Assembly: GCA_023053685.1 (NCBI GenBank)
Contig: JALIGW010000003.1
Span: 50,053,996 to 50,117,995 of the forward strand
Reading direction: 5' to 3'
Length of the DNA stretch: 64,000 nucleotides
Source: Diadophis punctatus similis
Taxonomy: Eukaryota; Chordata; Lepidosauria; Squamata; Dipsadidae
The notes below the pieces were generated by a model, which saw only the letters and a list, made by a program, of their open reading frames with translations, had not been told where the DNA came from and did not search any database. Position 1 is the first letter of the stretch. Each line of letters opens with the position of its first letter. Shown in pieces: positions 23,286 to 33,424 of the stretch. Position numbers and translations under genes: made by a program.

Positions 23286-23725
23286 CAGGGGTGGGATCCT
23301 ACCGGTGCGGTCCAGTGCGGAGCTCCGGCAGGGACCCGCCGATACCCCAATATGCGCGCGACTGCTCCGGTACCGTCTCCACCGGGCAGTCGCGCGCGTC
23401 GCCATCTCTTTTTTGTGAATTTTTGGGCGATTTTGCTTCTGCGCATGTGCGGAAGCAAAATCGCGCCAAAATCTCACGAGGGGACGCGCGCGCGTGCGAG
23501 ATTTCAGTGAGATTTTGCTTCCGCGCATGCGCGGAAGTAAAATCACGCCAAAATCACGCGTGCGCACGTGTCCCCTCGCGAGATTTCGGCGCTATTTTGC
23601 TTCCGCACATGCGCAGAAGCAAAATCGCGCGAGGGGGCGTGTGTGCGTAGCGTGCGCGCGCGCGACAAAGCACGAAGGACCGTGGAGCAGCGCACCGGTC
23701 TGGGTAAGTGAGCATCTCACCCCTG
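23286..23725 (+). mobile_element. hAT-type MITE, GGTGGGTTCC family, copy 2 (CpG-rich)
   Basis: The ends CAGGGGTGGGATCCTACCGG and ATCTCACCCCTG bound 440 bp. The 8-bp duplication TTGGCATC lies at 23278-23285 and 23726-23733. The inside is very CpG-rich and carries three palindromes built on GCGCATGCGC, spaced about 82 bp. The several 90-120-codon frames here are translations of this tandem structure, not genes. Confidence 0.92.
23430..23625. repeat. Three palindromes in about 82-bp tandem units
   Basis: Near-perfect hairpins at 23430-23461, 23511-23544 and 23594-23625 each have arms of TTTTGCTTC(C/T)G and a GCGCATGCGC-type centre. The centre matches the palindromic NRF1 consensus (YGCGCAYGCGCR) from general knowledge. 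The middle unit is perfect in its central 14 bases. Confidence 0.75.
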
Positions 23726-23987
23726 TTGGCATCTGTGGTACTAACTCTGTGGTGACAGAATTGCCAGTTCCAGTTGTGGGTGCTCAGTGAAGACTACCTG
23801 TATACAGTAAATACTATTTAGCAGCAACTGTAAAAGGTTGCAGAAGTTTGCCATCTGACAAATATTAAAATAGTGGGAGCTGTGTAACCATTGGAATTTA
23901 CAGATTAACTTTTATAAGTTGAGGGAAATTTCCTCCAATGATACACCTAAGAATAAAACCTTTCTTCGAAGAGTTTTATAAGTCCCT

Positions 23988-24570
23988 ATTCTGATTTGCA
24001 GCTAGACAGCATGCATTGCTGTCTAGCTGCAAATCAGATGGCAAATCTAGACAGCATACTAAAACAGAGATATCACCCTGCCAACAAAAGTGCGTATAGT
24101 CAAGGCTATGGTTTTCCCAGTTGCAATGTATGACTGTGAAAGTTGGACCATAAGGAAGGCTGAGCGCCAAAGAATTGAGGCCTTTGAATTATGGTGCTGG
24201 AGAAGACTCCTGCGAGTCCCTTGGACTGCAAGGCACTCAAACCGGTCAGTCCTAGAGGAGATCAACCCTGACTGCTCTTTAGAAGGCCAGATCCTGAAGA
24301 TGAAACTCAAATACTTTGGCCACCTAATGAGAAGGAAGGAGTCACTGGAGAAGAGCCTAATGCTGGGAACGATTGAGGGCAAAAGAAGAAGGGGACGACA
24401 GAATGAAGTGGCTGGATGGAGTCACTGAAGAAGTCGGCGTGAGCTTAAATGGACTCCGGGGGATGGTACAGGACAGGAAGGCCTGGAGGAACGTTGTCCA
24501 TGGGGTCGCGATGGGTCAGACACGACTTCACAACTAAACAACAACAACAACAACAACATTCTGATTTGCA
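23988..24570 (+). mobile_element. Bov-B (RTE-clade) LINE 3' end with 13-bp target duplication
   Basis: ATTCTGATTTGCA at 23988-24000 and 24558-24570 is a perfect 13-bp duplication around 24001-24557. Bov-B sequence starts near 24037 and runs plus strand to an (AAC)n tail at about 24537-24557. This short tail and the 5' truncation are usual for RTE elements. The first 36 bases of the insert form, with the left duplication, a perfect 20-bp inverted repeat, so the 5' junction is rearranged. Confidence 0.9.
24065..24520 (+). pseudogene. Bov-B reverse transcriptase C-terminal remnant
   Basis: The 24090-24428 frame (113 codons) carries KAMVFPVAMYDCESWTI near the start, FELWCWRRLLRVPWTAR in the middle, YFGHLMRR and IEGKRRRGRQ near the end. 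These are the classic C-terminal residues of the Bov-B polyprotein, following the RT domain. After GRRRRGRQ-like residues a one-base shift near 24399 moves the true continuation (WLDGVTEE, then a WRNVVHGV-like segment) into another frame. The element is therefore 5'-truncated and frameshifted. Bov-B is known for horizontal spread between squamates and ruminants; nothing here dates this copy. Confidence 0.9.
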
Positions 24571-25650
24571 CTGTTCACATGTTATTCATAGTTGTTACAT
24601 GTCAGCTGATACATACCATTCTTTGAAAGAATACCATTGCCTAGGTAGATATAGAACTAGTGGCAAAACAGGTTATTAGAAGCCATTTGGATATTTGGAA
24701 ATAGTCACTTTGTTACTCATTAGAAGGCTTCTGATTTCTTACCTTCTCTCTAAAGTACCTGCTGCAACATACAGTCCCTATTTTGAAAACATTGGGAAGG
24801 AACTTTATTACAAAAAACTTTTATTCTGTCAGAATAAATTGAGTGGTTCTTGAATCTTACACTCAGAACTTCTTATTTCAGAGTCATACTGCTTGATTGT
24901 AAAGACTCACTGTAAAGAACAAAATTGAGTGAGGTTTGCTTGATAGAGATAGAAATTTCACAATATTGGCAGTTGTGCTCCACAATATTCTTGATGGTTG
25001 CATGAAAAAAAAAACATTTCAAGTTATGAATTGAAGTTTTGACATATTGTCCTACCTGTGCTGCAGAAATTCAGAACATTGCTGCTGTAGATGACAGCAA
25101 AGAGATACATAAATTGCTAGCTTTTTTGTTGACATCTAATGGTTGTCTGGTTGTCTTGGCAGCCCAGGTCTAATAGAACAGTGAAAAGTTACTATTAATT
25201 AAACTGTTAATGAAACTGGTGCACTTTTATCAATATGTGGAAGTTCCATTTGAGTCATATTAGAAGAAGGAAGTGATCAAGGGAACCTATGATCCAAGGA
25301 TTTAGTCAGTTATAAATCAAAAAAGTTAGTGAGAAAGAGTTACTGGTTGTATTTCACACTTTATGTAAAAGTTTTCTTTCTTAATTTACATTAGTTCTGT
25401 GCTATTCCAAAGAGAATATGAATGGAGTAGAATATGTGGGATGTCTAATCGTGAACCAATCTACATCTAGATAACATCTGGAGGATTGCAGTTGAGAAAA
25501 GGTGCTATGCGCTTGAAAAGCATGCAGTGACTTCTTTAATTTTGACACTAAGAGAGGCATGTTCCTTAGATATTTTATGGCACCTTGGGACCTCACTTTC
25601 TTATTGGCATTCTTAAACTTATAAAGCATCTTTAGTGACTTTCAAAATAT
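24571..25650. other. Unassigned AT-rich sequence
   Basis: No repeat family, exon or structured RNA recognised. Confidence 0.35.
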
Positions 25651-25651
25651 A

Positions 25652-26654
25652 CTGTATTTTTCGGAGTGTAAGACGCACATTTTTACCCCCCAAAAGAGGG
25701 TGAAAACTTGGGTGCATCTTATACACCGAATGTAGCCCCATCTACCCAGCCACCCCCACCCTTTGGCCTCTGTCTTCCAGCAATTTACCTGTTTGCAACA
25801 AAGAGGGAAGAGCCTGTAAAGCCAAGCAAGTCACTAGCAGCTTCCTGATCTACAGCTGATTAGGTTTGCCACGTGGGAAAATGAAAGTGAAACTAACTGC
25901 AAAGAGGCAAATAGCTGGGAGAGACACGCAAATTTTTATTTTTTGCTGAACTGGATGGAAGGGGGTAAGTGAATAACTATAAATGTCTGTAGAATGTTCA
26001 AATTATTAGGCTTATTTTTAAAAGACTGCTTTATTATTGTTCTAGAGCCAGGGGTCTCCAACCTTGGCAACTTTAAGACTTGTGGACTTCAACTCCCAGA
26101 ATTCAACAGCCAGCTTTGTTAGCTTTGCTGGCTGTGGAATTCTGGGAGTTGAAGTCCACAAGTCTTAAGGGTGCCAAGGTTGGAGATCCCTGTAAATCTA
26201 GACAACTTAACAAAATAAAGAAGCTTTTTAAAATAAATGCTTGCTCTGAAGAGGCCCAGTGCTATTGTATCTTCCTTTAAATAATAGAGAATAATGTATA
26301 CTTCCAGAAATTTTAATTAATTTTAACAACTCTGTACAAGTATAGTATGAAATGTAACAGTGTCCTGTTTAGTATTAGAGTTTAGTTACCTTGGAGTAGA
26401 TCTATTTAAATAATTGGGAAGAGTTAGTGTGACTACATTTAAGAAAACTTTCTGGCGTAATGTACATTTCTCCAATTCTTTGCTATTTCTATGGGTCAGG
26501 CACACATGCACAGAAATACACAGCAAACAGTGTATATCATCTGTGCTGTTTGCTGTTTGGCAAATTGCTTGGAGGCAGAGGCCTTTTTCCCTTGTTTTCC
26601 TCCCCCAAAACTAAGGCTTATACTTCGGTGCGTCTTATACTCCGAAAAATACGG
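25652..26654 (+). mobile_element. TA-flanked DNA transposon, family A copy 2 (composite)
   Basis: The ends CTGTATTTTTCGGAGTGTAA and ATACTCCGAAAAATACGG are inverted repeats between TA at 25650-25651 and 26655-26656. It aligns throughout with copy 3 (48790-49791). The flanking DNA differs, so these are separate insertions and not a segmental duplication. Both hold the same nested MITE at the same internal site. No transposase; the 65-84 codon frames are shadows. Confidence 0.88.
26049..26192. mobile_element. Palindromic MITE nested in family A copy 2
   Basis: The ends CAGGGGTCTCCAACCTTGGC and CAAGGTTGGAGATCCCTG are inverted repeats. The arms continue inward through ACTTCAACTCCCAGAATTC, so the 144-bp unit can fold almost end to end. 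Copy 1 shows the uninterrupted site (TTCTATCTAGAC on the matching strand). The flanks TCTAGA on both sides suggest an imperfect target duplication, hAT-like by TIR. Confidence 0.85.
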
Positions 26655-26656
26655 TA

Positions 26657-27008
26657 AGTATATTAAAAAGAAACAATTTTACTCTGTAAATTTTCTTTTC
26701 TCTCTGGATTTTAGAAGGAAACGTCTTATTCAAGTTGTAGTATAGAGGTTGCAGAACCATGGTTCTGCAGATATTGAAATACAGTTTGTGTCAATCTTAT
26801 TATGACCAAGGAGGAGAGATGAGGGGTGTGGAAGTTCAGGAATATCTTGGAAAAACATCCATTTCTGTTTGAAGTCTTTATTTATTTTTTATTAAAATGT
26901 GGATGTTAGAATTGTACAGACTTAGGATCCATTGTGTCATGTTACTGCTTTTGAAGCTGTTGGTCTCAGCTGTCACTAAATGAGAATTAAGTAGGAATTT
27001 TCTACACG
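26657..27008. other. Unassigned sequence
   Basis: Nothing recognised apart from an AT-rich run near 26880-26900. Confidence 0.35.
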
Positions 27009-27277
27009 CAGCGGTCCCCAACCCTTTTGACACCACGGGCCAGTTTTTCCACATACGGGTTGGGGTAGAGGAGCAGTACGCAACCTAGATCCCTTGCATG
27101 TGCAGTTTACAGTAGGGTTTGTGCTTCTATGAGAATCTAATGCCTGATTATCTGAGGTGGAGTTGAGGGAGTGATGCTAGCACTGGGGAGCAGTTGCTTT
27201 GCTCGCTGGTCTGCTGCTCACCTCCAGTTGTGTGGCTGTTCCTAACAAACCACTGGCCCGGAGGTCGAGGACCCGTG
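27009..27277 (+). mobile_element. hAT-type MITE, GGTCCCCAACC group
   Basis: The left end CAGCGGTCCCCAACCCTTTT and right end GAGGTCGAGGACCCGTG are imperfect inverted repeats. Flanks TCTACACG (27001-27008) and TCTACAGG (27279-27286) look like a mutated 8-bp duplication. No coding capacity. Confidence 0.75.
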
Positions 27278-27879
27278 GTCTACAGGACCTTTATTTCCTT
27301 GACCATCTGAAGTATGTTTGAAATAAAAGTCTATCAGGTAAAAACCATTTTGTGTAAGAAGTATAGCAAACTGAAATCTGATCTAAAAGGGCTAAAATCT
27401 GATCTTTCCTAATTCCAGGTCTTTTTTTTTTTTTTGTCTTAATGTATCTTTTTATTCTGGGCCTCTATTTCTCACTTATAATGAACCCCATTCCCCCACC
27501 CTATTTACATATTCTCCACAAGGGAATTCTTTCCATGTAAGGGTTTTATATAGCATCCACCAGCATTGAATCCAAGTGGATTAATTAATTCATGTCTATA
27601 AAAAGCTTGTTAAGTGCTATAGCGATGATTATGTTTTGGAGTGCTGATGTTTTGTAGCCTCGGGATTCAGCATTAAAACTAGTGCTCAGTTTTAAAACAA
27701 GACACAGTTTGAAACAAAAGAAAACACCTTTCCTCCAGACTGTTAGGCATCCAAATAGGGCCCAAAGTAGGAAGGGCTTCAAACTTTGTTGCTCTGTAGA
27801 AGCTGAAGTTTTGCTTCTTTTCTTGCTCTTTTTTTTTGTTTTGTTTGGGCTGGAGTGGTTGTGCTCCTCTTTTCTCCCA
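27278..27879. other. Unassigned sequence with poly-T run
   Basis: A T15 run begins near 27422. The rest is AT-rich, with a second T-rich run near 27828-27840. No gene recognised. Confidence 0.35.
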
Positions 27880-28380
27880 GCAGCTGCTCAGGATGCAATA
27901 TTTTCCCCTCACGCACTCTCTCCCTTATGAAATGGCGCGTTGGTAAGTGCTACTTAAGAAAACACATGTTCTCCCCCTTGAAAGCAGCTCCCCCCCCACC
28001 AACACCTTTCTTTATTCGACCCAAACCTCACCGAAGGGAATTTGCAACAACTGTGGTGATAAATCCGCCCGCAGATAATTGGCAAGAAAACAACACTTGT
28101 GCAGTATATAACGTTTTATGGTTGTTTCATGTACTTTATTATAATACTAATGAGCAGTTATATATCAGGAGCTAACTGCATGCCGGATTAGCTTGTTAGC
28201 ATGATATGAAATGGCAGAGCAAATAGTCTGGGCCTCTCGTCTGCCTGCATGCTCTTCCCTCCACCCCTGCTTGCATTCCCATTTGCACTGAGTAATTAGT
28301 ATGCAAATTACAGCCCAGGACCACACAAGTTCTAGTATATTACAAGGGCTTTATTATACTCTTGTGAGTGGATGATGGAA
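27880..28380. other. Candidate conserved non-coding element
   Basis: Repeat-free, with GAGTAATTAGTATGCAAATT at about 28290-28309. This places a TAATTA homeodomain core beside an ATGCAAAT octamer, plus TTATATATCAGGAG and GCATGATATGAAAT strings. The texture resembles vertebrate enhancers, but there is no coding frame. Inference only. Confidence 0.3.
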
Positions 28381-28409
28381 ATGGCCCATGGCAGTGTTTA
28401 TCTCACTAC

Positions 28410-28410
<1 letters not shown>

Positions 28411-28446
<36 letters not shown>
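28411..28446 (+). repeat. (TC)n microsatellite
   Basis: About 36 bp of TC units with a single T insertion near 28430. Confidence 0.95.
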
Positions 28447-29046
28447 ATACACGCAATAGCCAGGAATAAACACAGATTGTTCGGTCCCCATCATGTTATG
28501 GCTCCCTGAAGATCCTACCAGCTTGGCTTTGCCTCAGTAGTGGGATCCTGTGCCATATCAATGATGATCATGGTGATAATGTTGATAGTGGTAGCTCAGA
28601 TGATGATGGTGTCAAGGTAGTGAATGTTATTATGTGAGTTGCCTTGCTTCTGTCTTCAGAGTAGTAGTACCTAGGAACATTAAGGCATGGTTCTTCTGAT
28701 ATGAACAATATTTTTTTTTCCAGTCTCACTTGTTAAGACTGGATTCTTTTTTAAACTAGCCTTTCCCAACATGGGGAAAATGCTAAACTGCAACTACCAT
28801 CCTGGTTGCGAGTTCTGGTGGGTCAAATTTGTTGGGATTGCACATTGGGAATTTACTTTCTAATATATTTTATGGCATCAAGGATGCCGAGACCATAGAA
28901 ATTTTACTCCTCACAGTTAGCATCATCATTTTTCTGTGTGGCTACACACAAAGGATTTCAAAAACTTTGGCTTGTCATCTATGCCAGAAGTGCTATCTGG
29001 TTTGTGAACCCATCTTGCCAATCTTAAAATTGAAAAAAAATAAAAT
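28447..29046. other. Unassigned sequence
   Basis: Includes TGATGATGA-rich triplets near 28558-28612. CTAGCCTTTCCCAACATGG near 28757 may be the decayed end of another hAT repeat, but I see no partner end. Confidence 0.35.
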
Positions 29047-29203
29047 GAGGTAAAATGAGGACCCAGATTGTTGGGGGCAATGTAAATATATACATTGCTT
29101 AATGGTGTAAACCGCTTAGAGAGTGCTTGCACTGTGAGGCGGTATATAAATCCCACAAACAAACAAACAAACAAACAAACAATAAATAAATAAATAAATA
29201 AAT
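29047..29203 (+). mobile_element. 5'-truncated SINE tail plus (CAAA)n/(TAAA)n
   Basis: AGGTAAAATGAGGACCCAGA, TTGTTGGGGGCAATGTAAAT and AACCGCTTAGAGAGTGCTTG, GAGGCGGTATATAAAT match the 3' half of the full SINE at 53719-53970. The tail then becomes (CAAA)n and (TAAA)n to 29203. Confidence 0.85.
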
Positions 29204-29581
29204 CTTAGGAAGGTTTCTAAAGAGTTCCGATGTCAGATGGCATACAACTCTGGCATTGAACAAAGACAAATGAAATGGAAAAACCTGTTGGATAAAGGAT
29301 GATGAAACAAGAGAAAATCTTAGAAATAGTGGTGTTTTGGGGAAAAATCAATAAAATTGATAATTTCCCCTTAATACACTGAAAAGTTCTTGAAAATATT
29401 GAAACATTTCATTTTATGTTTTAGAAGGATATGACTATTTTTGATAGTGAAATAAATCCAAGATCCTAAAGAGCTGTAAAGATTTTGCCTTATCTAGAGA
29501 AACCATTCTGTCACAGACATACTGAATAATATTCTTACATGGAACAGTTTTTGAGATATGCAAACTTTTTTCATTTTAATG
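29204..29581. other. Unassigned sequence
   Basis: AT-rich; nothing recognised. Confidence 0.35.
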
Positions 29582-29589
29582 CTCTATAC

Positions 29590-30067
29590 CAGTGGTCCCC
29601 AATCTTTTTATTGCCGTGGACCGGTCAATGTTTGATAATTTTTCCGCGGCCCACTGGGGGGGGGAGTTTGCGGCGTTGCATTAATTATTAAATCAAAACA
29701 ATCTCAAATATAAACAATTTTAATTTAATTGTATTTAAACATGGCATCAAAATAAAATGCGGGACTGTGTGGCTATGTGTTGGAGTCCCCTTTACCTGCT
29801 GCACCGCAGACAGGCCCTCCTGTACACGTTACTTTCAATACTGATGAGCCGCGCACAGAAGCCCCGCCCCACGCTGATCAGCTGGGCCGGGGCACGTCGG
29901 CAGACGCAGGAGTCCCATCCCTGCGCTTATTATCGGGACTCGCAGGACTCGCAAAAGTCGCAGGACCCACCACCGCTGCTGCACAGAAGACGCAGTAGCA
30001 GGGCGGCCCGGTACCACTTGTTCTGCGGCCCGGTACCGGGCCGCGGCCCGGGGGTTGGGGACCACTG
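29590..30067 (+). mobile_element. hAT-type element, GGTCCCCAA group, with exact duplication
   Basis: The left end CAGTGGTCCCCAATCTTTTT and right end GGGGGTTGGGGACCACTG bound 478 bp. The 8-bp duplication CTCTATAC lies at 29582-29589 and 30068-30075. The left half is AT-rich and the right half (about 29760-30060) CpG-rich. A 134-codon plus frame (29757-30161) crosses the element end and is not a gene. Confidence 0.92.
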
Positions 30068-30075
30068 CTCTATAC

Positions 30076-31927
30076 TATTGTTTAGAGGTTTGCCAGCATT
30101 TCATTGTACTGCTTTGGCATATTATACCACCCAAAATACTGTAGTTCCGTTTGCTTCCTAAACAGGCTTCTCTTTTGCCTTATTACTTTAAAAGGTACAT
30201 ATTGAACTCCAGCCAATTCATTTTTAGAAAGGAAGCACAAATTCATTATCACTTCCAAAGGTTGTATTTAAACCAGATGCATGGTATTGGAAAAGAAATC
30301 TTTGTATGGAAGGGGGAATTGTGATTTGATGCAGTTTCTCTTATTCCAGTTAGATTTTCCATATCCATGTGTTATACAAGACAACATGCTGTAGGACCGA
30401 TTATCCTTCTAAAGGAGGAATAATAATAGACATACTTTGTCCCTTGGCTTTGTTACATTCCTTTAAATGGGTTTTGAAAGTCTTAGAAACCCACTGAAGA
30501 GCAAGCTAGAGAGCCACAAGTCCTCAGAAATCCTGACTGCATTAATACTCAGCATAAAGTACATGCAGGAAAGGGGAAGAATCTGTATAGCCGGCAGTTT
30601 TCGCAAAGCACTGAAGTACACCACACATCACCCTCTGACAGACCCTGATGTTAGCTCCCAGAATGGATCACAGGAGACTCATTAGAAAAAACAAATATTA
30701 TTACACACTGCGGTGATTTATGGGGGAAAATGAAAAATTTCATGTTGTTGCATCCTCACTTTCCTCTGTCTTCATGCAGGGAAATTATTTATTATGGCAC
30801 TAGGCCTTTAGTGAGAAACAGGGAAGCTGTTGCTACCACAAACTGCCTGGCTTTTGGGTTTAATAAAGCACGTTCAGTTCCCAACCCCTTGCCCCTGTTA
30901 TTGTTTTCCCAGTTTCCATTAAACATACTGTAAGACCCTTTTTACAAGCCCTAAAAACTGATAGGATGTAGCAAACACTAGAATAACCTCTTATTACAAG
31001 CTGTGCTTCCCTTAAAAGAACATTGCTACAGCTTAATTTCTGTATTCTTTTTCAGAATATAGCCTGTACCCAAAGCTGTGATTTTAAATCCTTTCAGATA
31101 TATAAGTTCATTACTTCCTTCTGGTTTTTAAAATGCTTATGGGAATTTTATGCTCATACTCTCAAAATGCCAGTATGATTTGATCTACAGTAACATTAAT
31201 GATCCTTACTGATAGAACAACATAAAATTACTCTGTAGTCCTCAAATCATTTTAAGCATATTTCTTATCCTAAAAATAGGCCTGATGCTTGATGACGAAA
31301 ATCTTTTTATTATGTCTATCATATTTACTGTAATCATTCAGCGAAGTCAGGACGCTTATTGAAAAAGTACGTTATCTCTGCTTGTGGCATACACTCGGTA
31401 GACATATCCGAGCTTCTCTGACAGGAAAATTCTTCAGGAGAGGTAAGACTAAGAATATAAAAAGTTGATTCCGTTTTCCCACATGCCTCTTTTTTATATG
31501 AAATTAAGTATTTGCTTTCTGTTATGATTGAGGCCAATAGGCTTGAATCTGTGATAAATTAATAGAAGCCGATTCATAGAAATAAAGTATATTGGGATTG
31601 TTTGCAACTTCCATTAAGCCTGTCCAGAAGATGAGGGACTTTTCTTGAAAAATACAATCTGAGGCATATGAGTTGCAGCTATTGCTCAAGAATGAAAGAT
31701 GAAATACTGGGCTGAAGTTGTGGAGAGGATCCCTGCTGCTTTAAGGTTATTCTTCCTCCTCCAAATAGATGCTCAATCCTGCATTATGTAGGAAAGATTC
31801 CATATCTTCTCAAATACGTTTTGAGCAGGCATGGGTAGGGGAGAATAAGGGGGCAGGAAATTATCCATGTAAGAACTTTTTTTTTCTATTTACTAATTTT
31901 AAGAACAAGGCTTATTATATACCTGTG
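30076..31927. other. Unassigned, partly candidate conserved non-coding
   Basis: About 30440-30960 is repeat-free with balanced composition and could be conserved. No splice-consistent exon seen. The remainder is AT-rich. Confidence 0.3.
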
Positions 31928-31935
31928 CTTTAGGC

Positions 31936-32225
31936 CAAGGGGTCCCCAGCCTGTGGGCTGTGGGCCATTACTGAGCTGCGGCCTAATCGCCACCGGGCCA
32001 CGTGAGTGGCTAGCTGGTGCGTACGCATGGCCCCACTCATGCGAGAGTCATTCATGGGGGCTCATGGCCCCACTCGCACGAGCGTTGTCATGGGTGCTTG
32101 TGGCCCCACTTAGTGTACGATGCCGCAAACATGGGCAATCTCACGCGCAAACACATGCCTAACCCTCCACAAAATCATCCCTCCCACACTCCAGGCTGCC
32201 AATTCAGAAAGGTTGGGGAACTTTG
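31936..32225 (+). mobile_element. hAT-type MITE, GGTCCCCA group
   Basis: The left end CAAGGGGTCCCCAGCC and right end GGTTGGGGAACTTTG are imperfect inverted repeats of a 290-bp unit. The exact 8-bp duplication CTTTAGGC lies at 31928-31935 and 32226-32233. The middle has repeated 'ATGGCCCCACTCATGCGAG' phrases. Confidence 0.88.
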
Positions 32226-32454
32226 CTTTAGGCAGTCAGTAGCATGGTAAAACTTTCTGTTATAGAGGCATTTAGTAGATTTTTACAAAATTATTTGTTG
32301 TTATTTTTCTGAATTCTGCCTGAACATGATAGCTCTAGAGTAAATGGTCAGTGGAGTTTGGGTTGATGACATCTTCTGGGGCCTCTTCCACCGATCTTTC
32401 CTCATGTCCAGCACCGGCTTCTATTCACCTCATGCAGCTAGCCTTTCTGACGAA

Positions 32455-32637
32455 AGTGATACCCATTTATTTACTTGCAATAATGCTTTTGAACTGCTGG
32501 GTGGGCAGAGCAGGAGCTAGAGGCAAATGATGGAAGCTTATTTGTCCTGTGGTGCTACTAGGGCTCGAACCACCAGAGTGTCAACAATTTCTGGTTAGCA
32601 GATCCAGTGTCCTTAAATGCTGCGCCACCACGCCTCC
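32455..32637 (-). mobile_element. tRNA-derived SINE, second family
   Basis: Minus strand: GGCGTGGTGGCGCAGCATTT (A-box-like), GGTGGTTCGAGCCCTAG (B-box-like), then CTGCTCTGCCCACCCAGCAG and a TAAATAAATGGGT-type tail. It differs from the family at 12021-12264. The copy is diverged. Confidence 0.75.
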
Positions 32638-32639
32638 CA

Positions 32640-32780
32640 GTTTTTTTCTTGGAAATGTTTTGCTTCTCATCCAAGAAGTTTCTTCTGTTTCTTCTGAAGA
32701 AGTTTGATGATGTTACCTAGTTTGGGTAATGAAAGGCATGCAAGAAAACAATCAAATTCAGAGACCAAGGACTCTTCACA
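32640..32780. repeat. Repeat with hammerhead-like core motifs (possible Penelope-like fragment)
   Basis: Plus strand near 32703-32739: TTGATGA, a stem GTTACC/GGTAAT closed with one G-U pair, then GAAA. This is the layout of a hammerhead ribozyme core (CUGAUGA-stem II-GAAA) with the first base changed and one extra U. On the minus strand near 32648-32675, TTGGATGAGAAGCAAAAC looks like a second, more decayed core. Penelope-like elements carry such ribozymes in general; that this is one is inference. Confidence 0.35.
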
Positions 32781-33104
32781 TTTCTTTCTCTAATACGTTC
32801 TATCATACCTGGACCCCTGCAGAGTACCTGAAGTACAGGCTTTTCTTTCTAGAAATATTGTTGTATTCATCCTGTTGAGGTTCCTGTCCTACATAGAGTA
32901 CAAAGAATGGGAGCCTGAAGAAATTTACTATTCCATTCGTCTGCTGGTGTGGATAGTGGATCTTGGCTGCTTCTATAATTTATTATTATTCTTTTTATGT
33001 GGTTTGCAGTATTTATTTTAGTGTCTTTGTAAAGCATCTTGGGTAGTTAGAAGGCGGGGGTTAAAAAGTAGAAATAGCTAGGTTAGTAGTTGTGTCAGGA
33101 GGAT

Positions 33105-33245
33105 TATTTATTTTTTACTTATTAAGTTTATATTGCTGCCCATCTTGCAGATGACTCTGAGCAGCATACACAATTAAAACAAAACTAAACAATAAATCCA
33201 TTGAAACAGTTAAAAAATTAAAACTGTAATAGCAAAATACAGGGA
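33105..33245 (-). repeat. Decayed LINE 3' tail
   Basis: TTATATTGCTGCCCATCTTG and the AATAAATCC phrase resemble, in reverse, the GGGCGGC...AATAAAT tail of L2-like elements. Weak. Confidence 0.35.
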
Positions 33246-33402
33246 AGCATGCAATCAAACAAATATCTCAAGGCATTTCATAATTGCTAAGTTGAATGGC
33301 TATTTAACCTTTATGGAGTTAGCAGAAAATGCTATGACTGATAACAGAAATAAAAGCTAAATGATGTACTGTAGCTTTAATCTGAGTTATATGTGCGTAT
33401 GT

Positions 33403-33424
33403 ACGTGTGTGTGTGTGTGTGTGT
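33403..33424 (+). repeat. (GT)n microsatellite
   Basis: About 22 bp of GT units after a GTACGTG lead-in. Confidence 0.9.

Larger units (their letters stand above)
22914..23800 (-). mobile_element. TA-flanked MITE, GTAGTCCTCGACTTAC family, split by a hAT MITE
   Basis: The left end ACAGGTAAACTTCACGTACT and right end GTGAAGACTACCTG are decayed inverted repeats between TA dinucleotides at 22912-22913 and 23801-23802. Inner phrases such as CACATGATCGCCATTCAAGC and CATGGTCACGTGATCAC match 36597-36985. A hAT MITE at 23286-23725 interrupts it near its distal end. Without that insertion and its duplicated target it is about 440 bp. Confidence 0.8.

Noticed and set aside
23286..23725. CpG island or promoter of a host gene
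   Set aside because: The CpG-rich block is exactly bounded by TIRs and an 8-bp duplication, so it is a transposon interior. The same holds for 29760-30060.
23232..23790. Cluster of 90-120-codon frames on both strands
   Set aside because: All are translations of the tandem palindromes in the MITE at 23286-23725.
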